From Candidatus Symbiothrix sp. (GTDB taxonomy: Bacteria > Bacteroidota > Bacteroidia > Bacteroidales > Azobacteroidaceae), in contig JAITXK010000008.1 of NCBI GenBank assembly GCA_031284765.1, positions 1 through 16,044 of the forward strand: DNA of 16,044 nt, read 5' to 3'. The translations under genes and the position numbers were made by a program. Positions within the stretch are counted from its first letter, which is position 1; each line of letters opens with the position of its first letter. The notes under the pieces are model-generated. The model saw only the letters and a list, made by a program, of their open reading frames with translations, did not search any database and was not told the DNA's origin. Below, piece by piece: positions 1 through 7,190 of the stretch.

Positions 1-557
1 CAAACGGACTCGGAAAAAACATTATTACATTCGGGATAATGTTCGATTTCTATAAATTCGACATCAAAAAACAGCGTGGAATCAGCAGGAATAGCGCCAC
101 ACCTCGCAATGCCATAGCCCAAATAATAGGGGATGCATATTTGCCACTTATCTCCGATATACATATTTTGCAGAGCGATACTAAAGCCTCTGTTAAAGCC
201 ACCGACCAAAAAGGTTGTTTTCCCTTCGGCAGCAAATGTAGTTGTACCCTCCAAGTCATTCGCATTGTTTACAAAATATCCTTTGTAAATGACAGTTACG
301 TTTGCCGTATGAAACGGATGTTCCGTGCCTTTATCGTCATCATCCGAATTCGGAAGCGCCTTGTAATATACGCCTTTGGGCCAACCGGCTATCGTATCGC
401 TCGGCAGCGGCATCCAAGTTGTATCGGCTTTTACGGCATTGTAAACGGCATCGTTTTGATGCTTCCACGCGGTAGTTGTGTCATCATCATCGCTATTGCA
501 AGCGGTAAACGAGAGGGTGATGAAGGAGAGAAAGAATAGAATATAAGACTGTTTCAT
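1..557 (-). CDS. FKBP-type peptidyl-prolyl isomerase lipoprotein (partial, runs off left edge)
   Basis: Reading the minus strand from the ATG at 557 gives 185 open codons to the window edge, so the C-terminal end is outside. Residues 1-20 form a lipoprotein signal peptide (hydrophobic stretch, lipobox FTAC, lipidated Cys20) followed by an acidic SDDDD linker. Residues about 87-171 match the FKBP fold: VTVIYKG, then a glycine-rich segment with Phe108, LVGGFNRGF, GDKW, IPYYLGYG and the closing strand LFFDVEFIEI. Family members catalyse cis-trans isomerisation of prolyl bonds; the lipid anchor places this one in the periplasm or outer membrane. Some active-site positions differ: the usual Asp after the conserved Phe is Ala109 and the usual Trp is Phe121, so activity may be weak. 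The start overlaps the glyS stop as ATGA (554-557), implying translational coupling and co-transcription with glyS. The family is fairly sure; catalysis is inferred. Confidence 0.85.
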   Translation of the reverse strand, partial: MKQSYILFFLSFITLSFTACNSDDDDTTTAWKHQNDAVYNAVKADTTWMPLPSDTIAGWPKGVYYKALPNSDDDDKGTEHPFHTANVTVIYKGYFVNNANDLEGTTTFAAEGKTTFLVGGFNRGFSIALQNMYIGDKWQICIPYYLGYGIARCGAIPADSTLFFDVEFIEIEHYPECNNVFSESV

Positions 558-2101
558 GATTTAATTTGTTTTAACAGGTTTTTCAAACTTACTTTTTCTG
601 CGATGATGCTTTGCAAATCGGCCACCGGCACACGCTCCTGCTGCATCGTGTCGCGGTGGCGAATCGTTACCTGATGATCGTTCAAGGTATCGTGGTCGAT
701 GGTCACGCAATACGGTGTTCCGATGGCATCCTGACGGCGATACCGTTTTCCGATCGAATCTTTTTCATCGTATTGGCAATTGAAACTGAATTTCAACTCG
801 TTTCTGATTTCAAGCGCTTTTTCGGGCAAACCGTCTTTTTTCACCAAGGGCAATACGGCTAATTTTACGGGAGCCAAAGCGGGCGGCAATTTCAACACCA
901 CGCGCGTATCGCCTCCTTCGAGGGCTTCTTCGCAATACGAACCGGCCAAAACGCTCAAAAACATCCGATCCACGCCGATGGATGTTTCGATGACGTAAGG
1001 CGTATAGGACTGATTCAATTCAGGGTCGAAATACTGGAGTTTTTTGCCCGAATATTTTTCGTGACTGCTCAAATCGAAATCGGTACGCGAATGGATGCCT
1101 TCCACTTCCTTGAAGCCGAACGGCATTTCAAATTCGATATCGGTGGCGGCATTGGCATAATGCGCCAACTTGTCGTGGTCGTGAAAACGGTATTTGCGGT
1201 CACCCAAGCCCAGGGCTTTGTGCCACCGGATGCGGGTTTCTTTCCACTGGGCAAACCAATTCAATTCTTCACCCGGACGAACGAAAAACTGCATTTCCAT
1301 CTGCTCAAACTCGCGCATGCGGAAGACAAACTGACGCGCCACAATCTCATTCCGGAAGGCTTTCCCAATCTGCGCAATACCGAACGGAATCTTCATGCGG
1401 CCGCTTTTCTGCACATTCAAAAAGTTGACAAAAATACCTTGCGCCGTTTCGGGACGGAGGTAAATTTTCATCGCACCGTCGGAAGTTGAACCCATTTCGG
1501 TTGAAAACATCAGGTTAAACTGGCGGACTTCCGTCCAGTTGCGGGTACCCGATACCGGACATACCATTTCCTCATCCACGATGATTTGACGCAATTCTTC
1601 GAGATTGTTGTCGTTCAAGGCTTTCGCAAAGCGGGTATGCAACACATCCCGTTTCTCCGTGATTTCCAATACGCGCGGATTTGTTCCGCGGAATTGGGCT
1701 TCATCAAACGAATCGCCGAATCGTTTGGCGGCTTTTTCCACCTCTTTATTGATTTTATCGTCGTATTTGGCGAGCTGTTCTTCGATCAACACATCGGCGC
1801 GATAGCGTTTTTTGGAATCTTTATTGTCAATCAAGGGGTCGTTGAACGCATCCACGTGCCCGGAGGCCTTCCAGATCGTCGGATGCATAAAGATTGCTGA
1901 GTCAATGCCCACCACGTTGTCGTGAAGCAAAGTCATACTGTCCCACCAATATTTTTTGATGTTGTTTTTGAGTTCCACCCCGTTTTGTCCGTAATCGTAA
2001 ACGGCGCCCAACCCGTCGTAAATCTCCGACGAAGGGAACACAAAGCCGTATTCCTTACAATGCGATACTAATTTCTTAAAAACATCTTCTTGCTGTGCCA
2101 T
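554..2101 (-). CDS. glyS: Glycyl-tRNA synthetase, single-chain alpha2 type
   Basis: This 515-residue class II aminoacyl-tRNA synthetase charges tRNA-Gly with glycine in the cytoplasm using ATP. The N-terminus (VFPSSEIYDGLGAVYDYG, about 21-38) is the typical opening of eukaryote-like/archaeal-like GlyRS. The catalytic core has LRPETAQGIF (about 215-224), motif 2 with FRNEI (249-253) and the downstream REFEQMEMQFF, and motif 3 around ETSIGVDR (372-379). The C-terminal anticodon-binding domain is about 405-505 (PVKLAVLPL, then IGKRYRRQDAIGTPY). Length and domain order are those of the single-polypeptide form, not the alpha2beta2 GlyQ/GlyS form. The ATG at 2101 starts the family's usual MAQQEDVFKKL opening and lies about 17 bases below the predicted transcription start. 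Its stop overlaps the start of the FKBP gene by 4 bases. Confidence 0.97.
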   Translation of the reverse strand: MAQQEDVFKKLVSHCKEYGFVFPSSEIYDGLGAVYDYGQNGVELKNNIKKYWWDSMTLLHDNVVGIDSAIFMHPTIWKASGHVDAFNDPLIDNKDSKKRYRADVLIEEQLAKYDDKINKEVEKAAKRFGDSFDEAQFRGTNPRVLEITEKRDVLHTRFAKALNDNNLEELRQIIVDEEMVCPVSGTRNWTEVRQFNLMFSTEMGSTSDGAMKIYLRPETAQGIFVNFLNVQKSGRMKIPFGIAQIGKAFRNEIVARQFVFRMREFEQMEMQFFVRPGEELNWFAQWKETRIRWHKALGLGDRKYRFHDHDKLAHYANAATDIEFEMPFGFKEVEGIHSRTDFDLSSHEKYSGKKLQYFDPELNQSYTPYVIETSIGVDRMFLSVLAGSYCEEALEGGDTRVVLKLPPALAPVKLAVLPLVKKDGLPEKALEIRNELKFSFNCQYDEKDSIGKRYRRQDAIGTPYCVTIDHDTLNDHQVTIRHRDTMQQERVPVADLQSIIAEKVSLKNLLKQIKS

Positions 2102-2124
2102 ACTTTAATTTTAGTTTGAAACTG

Positions 2125-2155
2125 CAAAGTAAGTTATTTTTTTTTGAAAAACGAA
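2125..2155 (-). promoter_or_regulatory. Predicted Bacteroidales-type promoter of glyS
   Basis: On the minus strand the -7 box reads TTACTTTG (plus-strand CAAAGTAA, 2125-2132), one mismatch from the Bacteroides TAnnTTTG consensus. Nineteen bases upstream lies TTCG (2152-2155), a weak match to the -33 TTTG. Transcription would start near 2118, leaving a leader of about 17 bases before the glyS ATG. The block TAACTTACTTTGCA recurs in front of the glycosyltransferase gene, which strengthens the call. Confidence 0.55.
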
Positions 2156-2166
2156 TGGAAACGGCT

Positions 2167-3033
2167 CTATTTAATTTTTTCTAAAATCGAATCAATTATA
2201 TTTCGATCTTCATTTTCATCAAATTTTCGGGCAAACAGCATATCCGAATGTATTATTTTTTCATAATCATCCTGTATTAAAGTACGGGGAGATAGCGCTC
2301 CCTGCACCCAATTAACAAATCTCAAGCTATTACTGATGACTTTCAATCCACCGATTGTATGGATAGCTGTTTGGAAAAACAATTCTTCGGGAATATATGT
2401 CCATTTGAATCTTTTAAGGAATTTTTTATCACGTGCCATGTAATCAAATATTCTATTCACGCAATTGCCACTCAAATTCATCCAATATTCTCCTCCCGCA
2501 AAAGCATAATTAATCGGACGTTTTTTGACTTTTAACAAAAGACGAAAAAATTGGGTTTCGATGAAAAACAGTATTTTAAAAATTAAACGATTATTCCCCA
2601 GCGTTATCCGGTTGGGATAATATCTGGAAACCCGGTCAAATCCGCCATTTTCGGTATGCCATTCAGGTTTCGGCAATTCGTTCAATTCAATATATTCATA
2701 CGAATTATTGGCAAAAAACGTTGATATTTCGGCATTTGATTTAATCGGCAAATCTTGTCCTGAAATAAGAATATACCGGTTGTAGTGCTTTTTATGTGCT
2801 TCTCTCAACAAAAACAAAGTGCTTTTTAAATTATCAAAAGATCCCCAATAAACTTTAAATTTCCGATAAACATGAATGTTGTTTTTCGGTTGAATTTTTA
2901 TACCGGATCGCGTGTCAATATGGATATATACATCAAAATCTTTTGCTAAATGATGAATCAACCGATTTACTTGATTTTCATTTTTGTGTGCCAATATCAA
3001 GATGGCAATTTTAGGGTGTTTAACTGTTTCCAT
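2167..3033 (-). CDS. GT14-like glycosyltransferase (core-2/I-branching beta-1,6-GlcNAc-transferase family)
   Basis: This 288-residue protein resembles the Branch / core-2/I-branching family (GT14, PF02485). Visible landmarks are IAILILAHKNE at the N-terminus (9-19), HID at 38-40, YWGS at 62-65, ISGQDLPIKS (90-99), AGGEYWMNLS (179-188) and IPEELFFQTAI (214-224). By family analogy the PEE acidic residues (216-217) are the likely catalytic base. It has neither a signal peptide nor a clear membrane segment, so it is probably cytoplasmic, acting on a surface glycan precursor; donor and acceptor cannot be read. The gene is strikingly AT-rich: two sampled 60-base lines, 2221-2280 and 2521-2580, have 17 and 14 G+C. 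Neighbouring genes are much richer. It has its own promoter and no other glycan gene nearby, which suggests lateral acquisition of a single gene. Family assignment is good; the reaction is inferred. Confidence 0.82.
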   Translation of the reverse strand: METVKHPKIAILILAHKNENQVNRLIHHLAKDFDVYIHIDTRSGIKIQPKNNIHVYRKFKVYWGSFDNLKSTLFLLREAHKKHYNRYILISGQDLPIKSNAEISTFFANNSYEYIELNELPKPEWHTENGGFDRVSRYYPNRITLGNNRLIFKILFFIETQFFRLLLKVKKRPINYAFAGGEYWMNLSGNCVNRIFDYMARDKKFLKRFKWTYIPEELFFQTAIHTIGGLKVISNSLRFVNWVQGALSPRTLIQDDYEKIIHSDMLFARKFDENEDRNIIDSILEKIK

Positions 3034-3053
3034 GTGTGTTATGTTTGAGCCTG

Positions 3054-3086
3054 CAAAGTAAGTTAACTTTTTCCAAAAAACAAAAA
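3054..3086 (-). promoter_or_regulatory. Predicted promoter of the glycosyltransferase gene
   Basis: On the minus strand TTTTTG (plus-strand 3081-3086) is followed after 19 bases by TTACTTTG (plus-strand CAAAGTAA, 3054-3061). This is a good -33 TTTG and a one-mismatch TAnnTTTG -7 box. Transcription would begin near 3047, about 14 bases ahead of the ATG at 3033. The -7 region TAACTTACTTTGCA is the same as at the glyS promoter. Confidence 0.6.
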
Positions 3087-3123
3087 GTTTTTAATTCTTG
3101 TGCTTTTTTTGCAAGTTTAATAG

Positions 3124-3155
3124 TTAGCCGCAATCAAACATTTTTCGTAATTTTG
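3124..3155 (+). promoter_or_regulatory. Predicted promoter of mnmA
   Basis: TAATTTTG at 3148-3155 matches the Bacteroides -7 consensus TAnnTTTG at every defined position. TTAG at 3124-3127, 20 bases upstream, is one mismatch from the -33 TTTG. The mnmA ATG is at 3160, only 4 bases after the box, so transcription would start at or beside the start codon and the mRNA would be nearly leaderless. Confidence 0.6.
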
Positions 3156-3159
3156 CAGC

Positions 3160-4230
3160 ATGATGAAAATCGCAGCATTAGTATCAGGCGGAGTGGACAG
3201 CTCGGTGGTGGTGCACCAACTGAAAGAGGCCGGCTACGACCCCACCATCTTCTATATCAAAATCGGTATGGAAGATAAAGACGGTTACATGGATTGTCCT
3301 GCCGAAGAAGACATTGAGATTACTACTTTCATTGCCAAAAAATACGGCTGTAAGATGGAAGTGGTGTCGCTTCACGAAGAATATTGGGAAAACGTGGTCA
3401 GCTATACCATCGATGCCGTGCGTCGCGGTTTGACTCCCAATCCCGATATGATGTGCAATAAACTGATTAAATTCGGCACGTTTGAACAAAAATGGGGACG
3501 CGAATTTGATAAAATCGCTACCGGACACTACGCTACCACTACCCTTATCGACCAAAAAATCTACCTCTCCACCGCGGCCGACAAGGTGAAAGACCAAACT
3601 TATTTTCTGGGTCAAGTCGATTATCTGCAAGTTTCCAAACTGATGTTTCCGATCGGACACCTGCAAAAAAGCGAAGTTCGCGCCATTGCAGCGGAACAGG
3701 GATTGCCCAGCGCCCAGCGCAAAGACAGTCAAGGTATTTGCTTTCTGGGGAAAATCAATTACAACGATTTTATCCGCCGTTACTTGGGCGAACGGACGGG
3801 GAAAATAGTCGAACTGGAAACCGGCAAAATCCTGGGTAAACACAAGGGATATTGGTTTCACACCATCGGACAACGCAAAGGCTTGTTTTTGAGTGGTGGG
3901 CCGTGGTTCGTAATCAAAAAAGACATTGACCGGAACATCATCTACGTTTCCAATGGCTACGACCCTGAAACACAATACGGCAAAACCGTTAATCTGCAAG
4001 GATTTCACTTTATTACCGAAGATCCCTGGGGTGATTTTGCTGGTGAAAAGGAAATCGCTTTCAAGATACGGCATACGCCTGAATTTACATTCGGGAAAGT
4101 GAAGAAAATCGGTGACATCTATCGCATCGCTTCGGATGACAAAATACAGGGCATTGCGGCCGGACAATTCGGCGTCGTCTATGACCGGGAATGTAAATTG
4201 TGTTTAGGCAGCGGGATGATTATTGAATAA
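3160..4230 (+). CDS. mnmA: tRNA-specific 2-thiouridylase MnmA
   Basis: The 356-residue protein catalyses ATP-dependent 2-thiolation of uridine 34 in the wobble position of tRNAs for Lys, Glu and Gln, with sulfur passed from a relay or cysteine desulfurase. The N-terminal adenylation domain has the PP-loop SGGVDSS (9-15). The catalytic pair is Cys99 in TPNPDMMCNK, with Asp96, and Cys194 in DSQGICFLG. The central domain (about 205-280, GKILGKHKGYWFHTIGQRKGL) and the C-terminal beta-barrel ending in LCLGSGMII are normal for the family and full length. The PP-loop lies so close to the N-terminus that the start must be ATG 3160 or the adjacent ATG 3163. The gene is divergent from the glycosyltransferase and convergent with the DUF5686-like gene, whose stop codon directly abuts its own. 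Confidence 0.96.
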   Translation: MMKIAALVSGGVDSSVVVHQLKEAGYDPTIFYIKIGMEDKDGYMDCPAEEDIEITTFIAKKYGCKMEVVSLHEEYWENVVSYTIDAVRRGLTPNPDMMCNKLIKFGTFEQKWGREFDKIATGHYATTTLIDQKIYLSTAADKVKDQTYFLGQVDYLQVSKLMFPIGHLQKSEVRAIAAEQGLPSAQRKDSQGICFLGKINYNDFIRRYLGERTGKIVELETGKILGKHKGYWFHTIGQRKGLFLSGGPWFVIKKDIDRNIIYVSNGYDPETQYGKTVNLQGFHFITEDPWGDFAGEKEIAFKIRHTPEFTFGKVKKIGDIYRIASDDKIQGIAAGQFGVVYDRECKLCLGSGMIIE

Positions 4231-6354
4231 CTACAAGCTCAACTCAAAGGCAAATTTCAGCCCTATCGCCTCGTATTTTCCGCGCTTGAACGACACAAAA
4301 ACATTGGCATTCCCCACAAAATTTCCAACTCCGTAACCCAATTCCACATACGGAGGCAGCACCGGCATATACAAATAACCGGCATAAAACCGTGAACTCA
4401 CAATATCGGCAGGAATTTTGGAAAACAAACGCAAGAGATCAAACGGCGACTCGTACATGAAATGCGCCTGCGCATAATAATCGGTTGCATTATACCAATT
4501 GCTATTCAATAAATAAAACGTGCCTCCAGATGGATCGCTCCACGATTGGGGAATATTTTTTCGCTGAAAATGCTTGAAATCGGCAAAATACACCGATTCG
4601 GTGTTGGTAAACCACCCCGCAGCAAGCGTATAATGAAGCGATTTCAATAAATTGAGCGGAATCTTTTGCTGTATATTCATTTCGACCCGTTCATAGTAAC
4701 TGTTGCTCTTCAACACCCCGCTGATACCACGTGCATACTCGACCATAAAAGTAGGATATTGGGAAAACAGATATTCCTTTTGTTTGCCGTTGAAACGGTA
4801 ATATTGCCGGGGTGTCCAACGAAGACCGATGACCGGTGCAAAACTGCGATACCGGTCTTCGACTAATTGAGTCGCATCTTCCGAAAATTCTGCCCGTAAT
4901 TCAGGGGTGTTTTTATTAAGTACCGGAATGTACCAATCGTAATACAAACCGCCATACACCAAAAAGCCGTTAGAAATTTCGTATTTGGCCTCCATATAGG
5001 TATGGTAATGTTGGTAATATTCCAATTGCAAATCATCAAAATTGATGCTGTCGGGGAGGAATTGTTTGATTTCTTGAATCGTTGTTGAATTATAGGCTTG
5101 ATTGCGGTTTTCAAATGTCCAGAAAAACTCGCCGAATTTAGCGGGCGCAAACACCCAAGTAGCAGGCGTGCTGAAATACAGTTTTTTATCCCGGAACAAA
5201 AATCCGGCGGCGGGATTGAAATGCAACATCTTTCCGTCACCGAACGTCTTTTTCATGGATATTTGTTGCCAGTACACCACGCCGTCCCAGCCCGAATAAG
5301 CCAGTTTCAGCGGATTCAACAAGCCGGAATAGTTATATTGCATTTGATTGTGTTCGAAATTAGTGGGAACCGTCAAACCTTTGGCTATATACCACGACTG
5401 TTTTGGGGAACCGGTCGTTTGTGATTCGTTCAGACTGTGATCCAACAACCGGTCTTCATACGGCGACAAGGGTATCGGACGTTGTTTCTCCCAAAACAAC
5501 GTATCCGCAACAACCGGCACCGAATCGGTTTCAATGCTGAAATAATGGCTTAAATCGTAATTCGTTCCGGCAGGTTTTTGATGCTTATCGTAACTATTCA
5601 CCGATTGATATTCAAATTGGGAAAAGTAGGTATTGACCATTTCATTACCCAATAAATTCAAATGGAAAGTGATGGTACTCCGGTGCGGAAGCAAAAACTC
5701 TTTTTGATACAAACCCAATTCGGTTTCCACCCGGAATTTAAAAAACTCCCATTTCCCGCGAATATCGAAGCGGTAAATGGTCCAACTGCCGTCCACAATG
5801 TAAAAATAACCCGAAATCAGTTTTTGACTTTTGATTTTGGGGATAATTTGAATTTGATGAATGATTTGTCCCAAGGTATCCTGCGAAGCAATATACTTGA
5901 AGCGGTAATATTTAAACACCTTTTTATGTTCCGGCATTAAAATCTGATCGTTAAAAATGGTGGAGTTGTAAATATTGACATTCAAGAATCGCATGAGGCG
6001 GTCTTGCACATCTTCCGCTTTGAGATGGTCACCATTTAAAGCCATGATTTCCTGCGTGAAATAATTGGGGGAAGTGTAATGCACTTTCACCAGGGATTCA
6101 ATGAACGAATCATCGCCTTTTTGATCCCAGTATAAGTAGTTGGGAGCGTATTTGGATAAAATATTCTTCTTTTTAACCTGTGTATTGCCTTTGATATACA
6201 CCAAAGCATTGTATTCGCGGATATAGTCGCCATACCAATCGCGATATTTCAGGACTTCGAGCATGATGGAGTCGGCATCAGGATGCTTGTCTTGCGCCGC
6301 TGCATTGCCGGCAAAACATACCAAGAGAAACCATATCCAATTTTTTTTTATCAT
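4231..6354 (-). CDS. DUF5686-like predicted outer-membrane protein
   Basis: The 707-residue protein begins with a signal peptide (MIKKNWIWFLLVCFAGNAAA, cleavage likely before Gln21), so it is exported. The segment just after it (about 36-95: YRDWYGDYIREYNALVYIKG, then YLYWDQKGDDSF and SLVKVHYTSPNYF) resembles the opening of DUF5686 proteins. The C-terminal half (about 330-707) has many alternating aromatic strands and ends in FAFELSL, as expected of an outer-membrane beta-barrel. DUF5686 proteins of Bacteroidota often carry a carboxypeptidase-regulatory-like domain between signal and DUF; here the signal peptide leads straight into the DUF. No enzyme motif or type IX sorting domain was seen. 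The role is unknown; an outer-membrane transport or assembly role is only inference. Its stop is adjacent to that of mnmA, and its start is divergent from the Crp/Fnr gene. Confidence 0.75.
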   Translation of the reverse strand: MIKKNWIWFLLVCFAGNAAAQDKHPDADSIMLEVLKYRDWYGDYIREYNALVYIKGNTQVKKKNILSKYAPNYLYWDQKGDDSFIESLVKVHYTSPNYFTQEIMALNGDHLKAEDVQDRLMRFLNVNIYNSTIFNDQILMPEHKKVFKYYRFKYIASQDTLGQIIHQIQIIPKIKSQKLISGYFYIVDGSWTIYRFDIRGKWEFFKFRVETELGLYQKEFLLPHRSTITFHLNLLGNEMVNTYFSQFEYQSVNSYDKHQKPAGTNYDLSHYFSIETDSVPVVADTLFWEKQRPIPLSPYEDRLLDHSLNESQTTGSPKQSWYIAKGLTVPTNFEHNQMQYNYSGLLNPLKLAYSGWDGVVYWQQISMKKTFGDGKMLHFNPAAGFLFRDKKLYFSTPATWVFAPAKFGEFFWTFENRNQAYNSTTIQEIKQFLPDSINFDDLQLEYYQHYHTYMEAKYEISNGFLVYGGLYYDWYIPVLNKNTPELRAEFSEDATQLVEDRYRSFAPVIGLRWTPRQYYRFNGKQKEYLFSQYPTFMVEYARGISGVLKSNSYYERVEMNIQQKIPLNLLKSLHYTLAAGWFTNTESVYFADFKHFQRKNIPQSWSDPSGGTFYLLNSNWYNATDYYAQAHFMYESPFDLLRLFSKIPADIVSSRFYAGYLYMPVLPPYVELGYGVGNFVGNANVFVSFKRGKYEAIGLKFAFELSL

Positions 6355-6420
6355 TATGGATTGTTGAGTCGTTCCTAATCAAATAGTTGAATGGGGGTGC
6401 AATAATAGTAATTTTTTTGC

Positions 6421-6446
6421 AAAGATTACTCAAAGTACAAATCTTT
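6421..6446. promoter_or_regulatory. Inverted repeat in the divergent promoter region, candidate operator
   Basis: AAAGATT (6421-6427) and its exact complement AATCTTT (6440-6446) flank a 12-base spacer. The repeat lies between the divergent DUF5686-like and Crp/Fnr-family genes, just upstream of the predicted -7 box of the regulator gene. A minus-strand TACTTTG sits inside the spacer. This is a plausible binding site for the regulator itself or another dimeric factor, although it is not a canonical FNR or CRP box. Confidence 0.35.
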
Positions 6447-6450
6447 TCCG

Positions 6451-6458
6451 TACTTTTG
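6451..6458 (+). promoter_or_regulatory. Predicted -7 box for the Crp/Fnr-family gene
   Basis: TACTTTTG matches TAnnTTTG exactly, 27 bases before the chosen ATG at 6486, giving a leader of about 20 bases. No good TTTG is seen at the expected -33 distance, which would fit a promoter needing an activator. The box also lies inside the reading frame that would extend the gene to an ATG at 6387, arguing against that longer start. Confidence 0.5.
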
Positions 6459-6485
6459 TGTTTCAAAACATGTTTACAAAGCACA

Positions 6486-7184
6486 ATGCAAGGAATAGAC
6501 GAGAGTATACTGAATTTTTCTACTAATCTGAAAGAAGTGTGGAGATTGCTGACAGAGCAGGAACGGGAACTGATTCGTGCCAATGCCTTTATCCAGCAAT
6601 ACAAGAAAAACCAACAGATGTATGCCGAAGGTGAAGAACCCGTTTACATGATGTGTCTGCTGCAAGGCAAAGTCAAAATCTATAAAGAAGGCGTGGGCGG
6701 ACGAAGCCAGATTATCCGCATGATTCGACCCATTCAGTATTTTGCCTATCGCGCCTATTTTGCCCGCGAAAGATACCTGACCGATGCGGCGGCTTTCGAA
6801 CCGTCAACGGTGTGCCTGATTCCGATGAAAGTGATTCGGGAAATCATGAAGCATAATTACAATGTCTGCAAATTTTTCATTCACCAGTTGTCCATTGATT
6901 TGGGCATTGCCGATGAACGTACCGTGAATCTCACACAAAAGCACATCCGCGGACGTTTGGCCGAATCGCTCGTTTTCCTTATCGACAGCTATGGCTTGGA
7001 AGATGATGCCACCATCAACATCTATCTCGCCCGCGAAGATTTAGCCAACCTGTCGAATATGACTACTTCCAATGCTATCCGCACCTTGTCCACTTTTGTG
7101 GATGAAAAAGTCATTGCCTTGGACGGACGGAAAATCAAAATCATTGATGAAGAGAAATTGAGAAAAATCAGCAAATTAGGTTGA
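6486..7184 (+). CDS. Crp/Fnr-family transcriptional regulator
   Basis: This 232-residue protein has the Crp/Fnr layout. An N-terminal cyclic-nucleotide-binding-like beta-roll (about 20-130) includes YAEGEEPVYMMCLLQGKVKIY. A dimerisation helix follows (about 133-155, MKVIREIMKHNYNVCKFFIHQL is its start), then a C-terminal winged helix-turn-helix (about 165-225) with HIRGRLAESLVFL and YLAREDLANLSNMTTSNAIRTL. The four-cysteine pattern of an FNR iron-sulfur cluster is absent, so it is not an oxygen sensor of that type; the ligand is unknown. ATG 6486 was chosen over 6387 because the extra 33 residues would be unlike the family and would contain the promoter. An inverted repeat upstream may be its operator. 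It ends 6 bases before the LolD-type ATPase gene and is probably co-transcribed with it. Confidence 0.88.
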   Translation: MQGIDESILNFSTNLKEVWRLLTEQERELIRANAFIQQYKKNQQMYAEGEEPVYMMCLLQGKVKIYKEGVGGRSQIIRMIRPIQYFAYRAYFARERYLTDAAAFEPSTVCLIPMKVIREIMKHNYNVCKFFIHQLSIDLGIADERTVNLTQKHIRGRLAESLVFLIDSYGLEDDATINIYLAREDLANLSNMTTSNAIRTLSTFVDEKVIALDGRKIKIIDEEKLRKISKLG

Positions 7185-7190
7185 AAAGGA

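Noticed and set aside
39..539. A 166-codon plus-strand frame at the left edge
   Set aside because: It lies opposite the FKBP lipoprotein frame, which has a signal peptide and clear fold motifs; this one has neither.
3184..4167. A 327-codon open frame on the minus strand opposite mnmA
   Set aside because: It is entirely antisense to a full-length, motif-complete MnmA and its translation matches no recognisable family.
6387..6485. Longer start for the Crp/Fnr-family gene
   Set aside because: The extra 33 residues are unlike the family and the extension would contain the predicted -7 box and the inverted repeat.
6355..6485. Clear minus-strand promoter for the DUF5686-like gene
   Set aside because: Several partial matches occur (GTACTTTG, TATTATTG, CTATTTG read on the minus strand), but none has a -33 TTTG at the right spacing, so no single site could be chosen.
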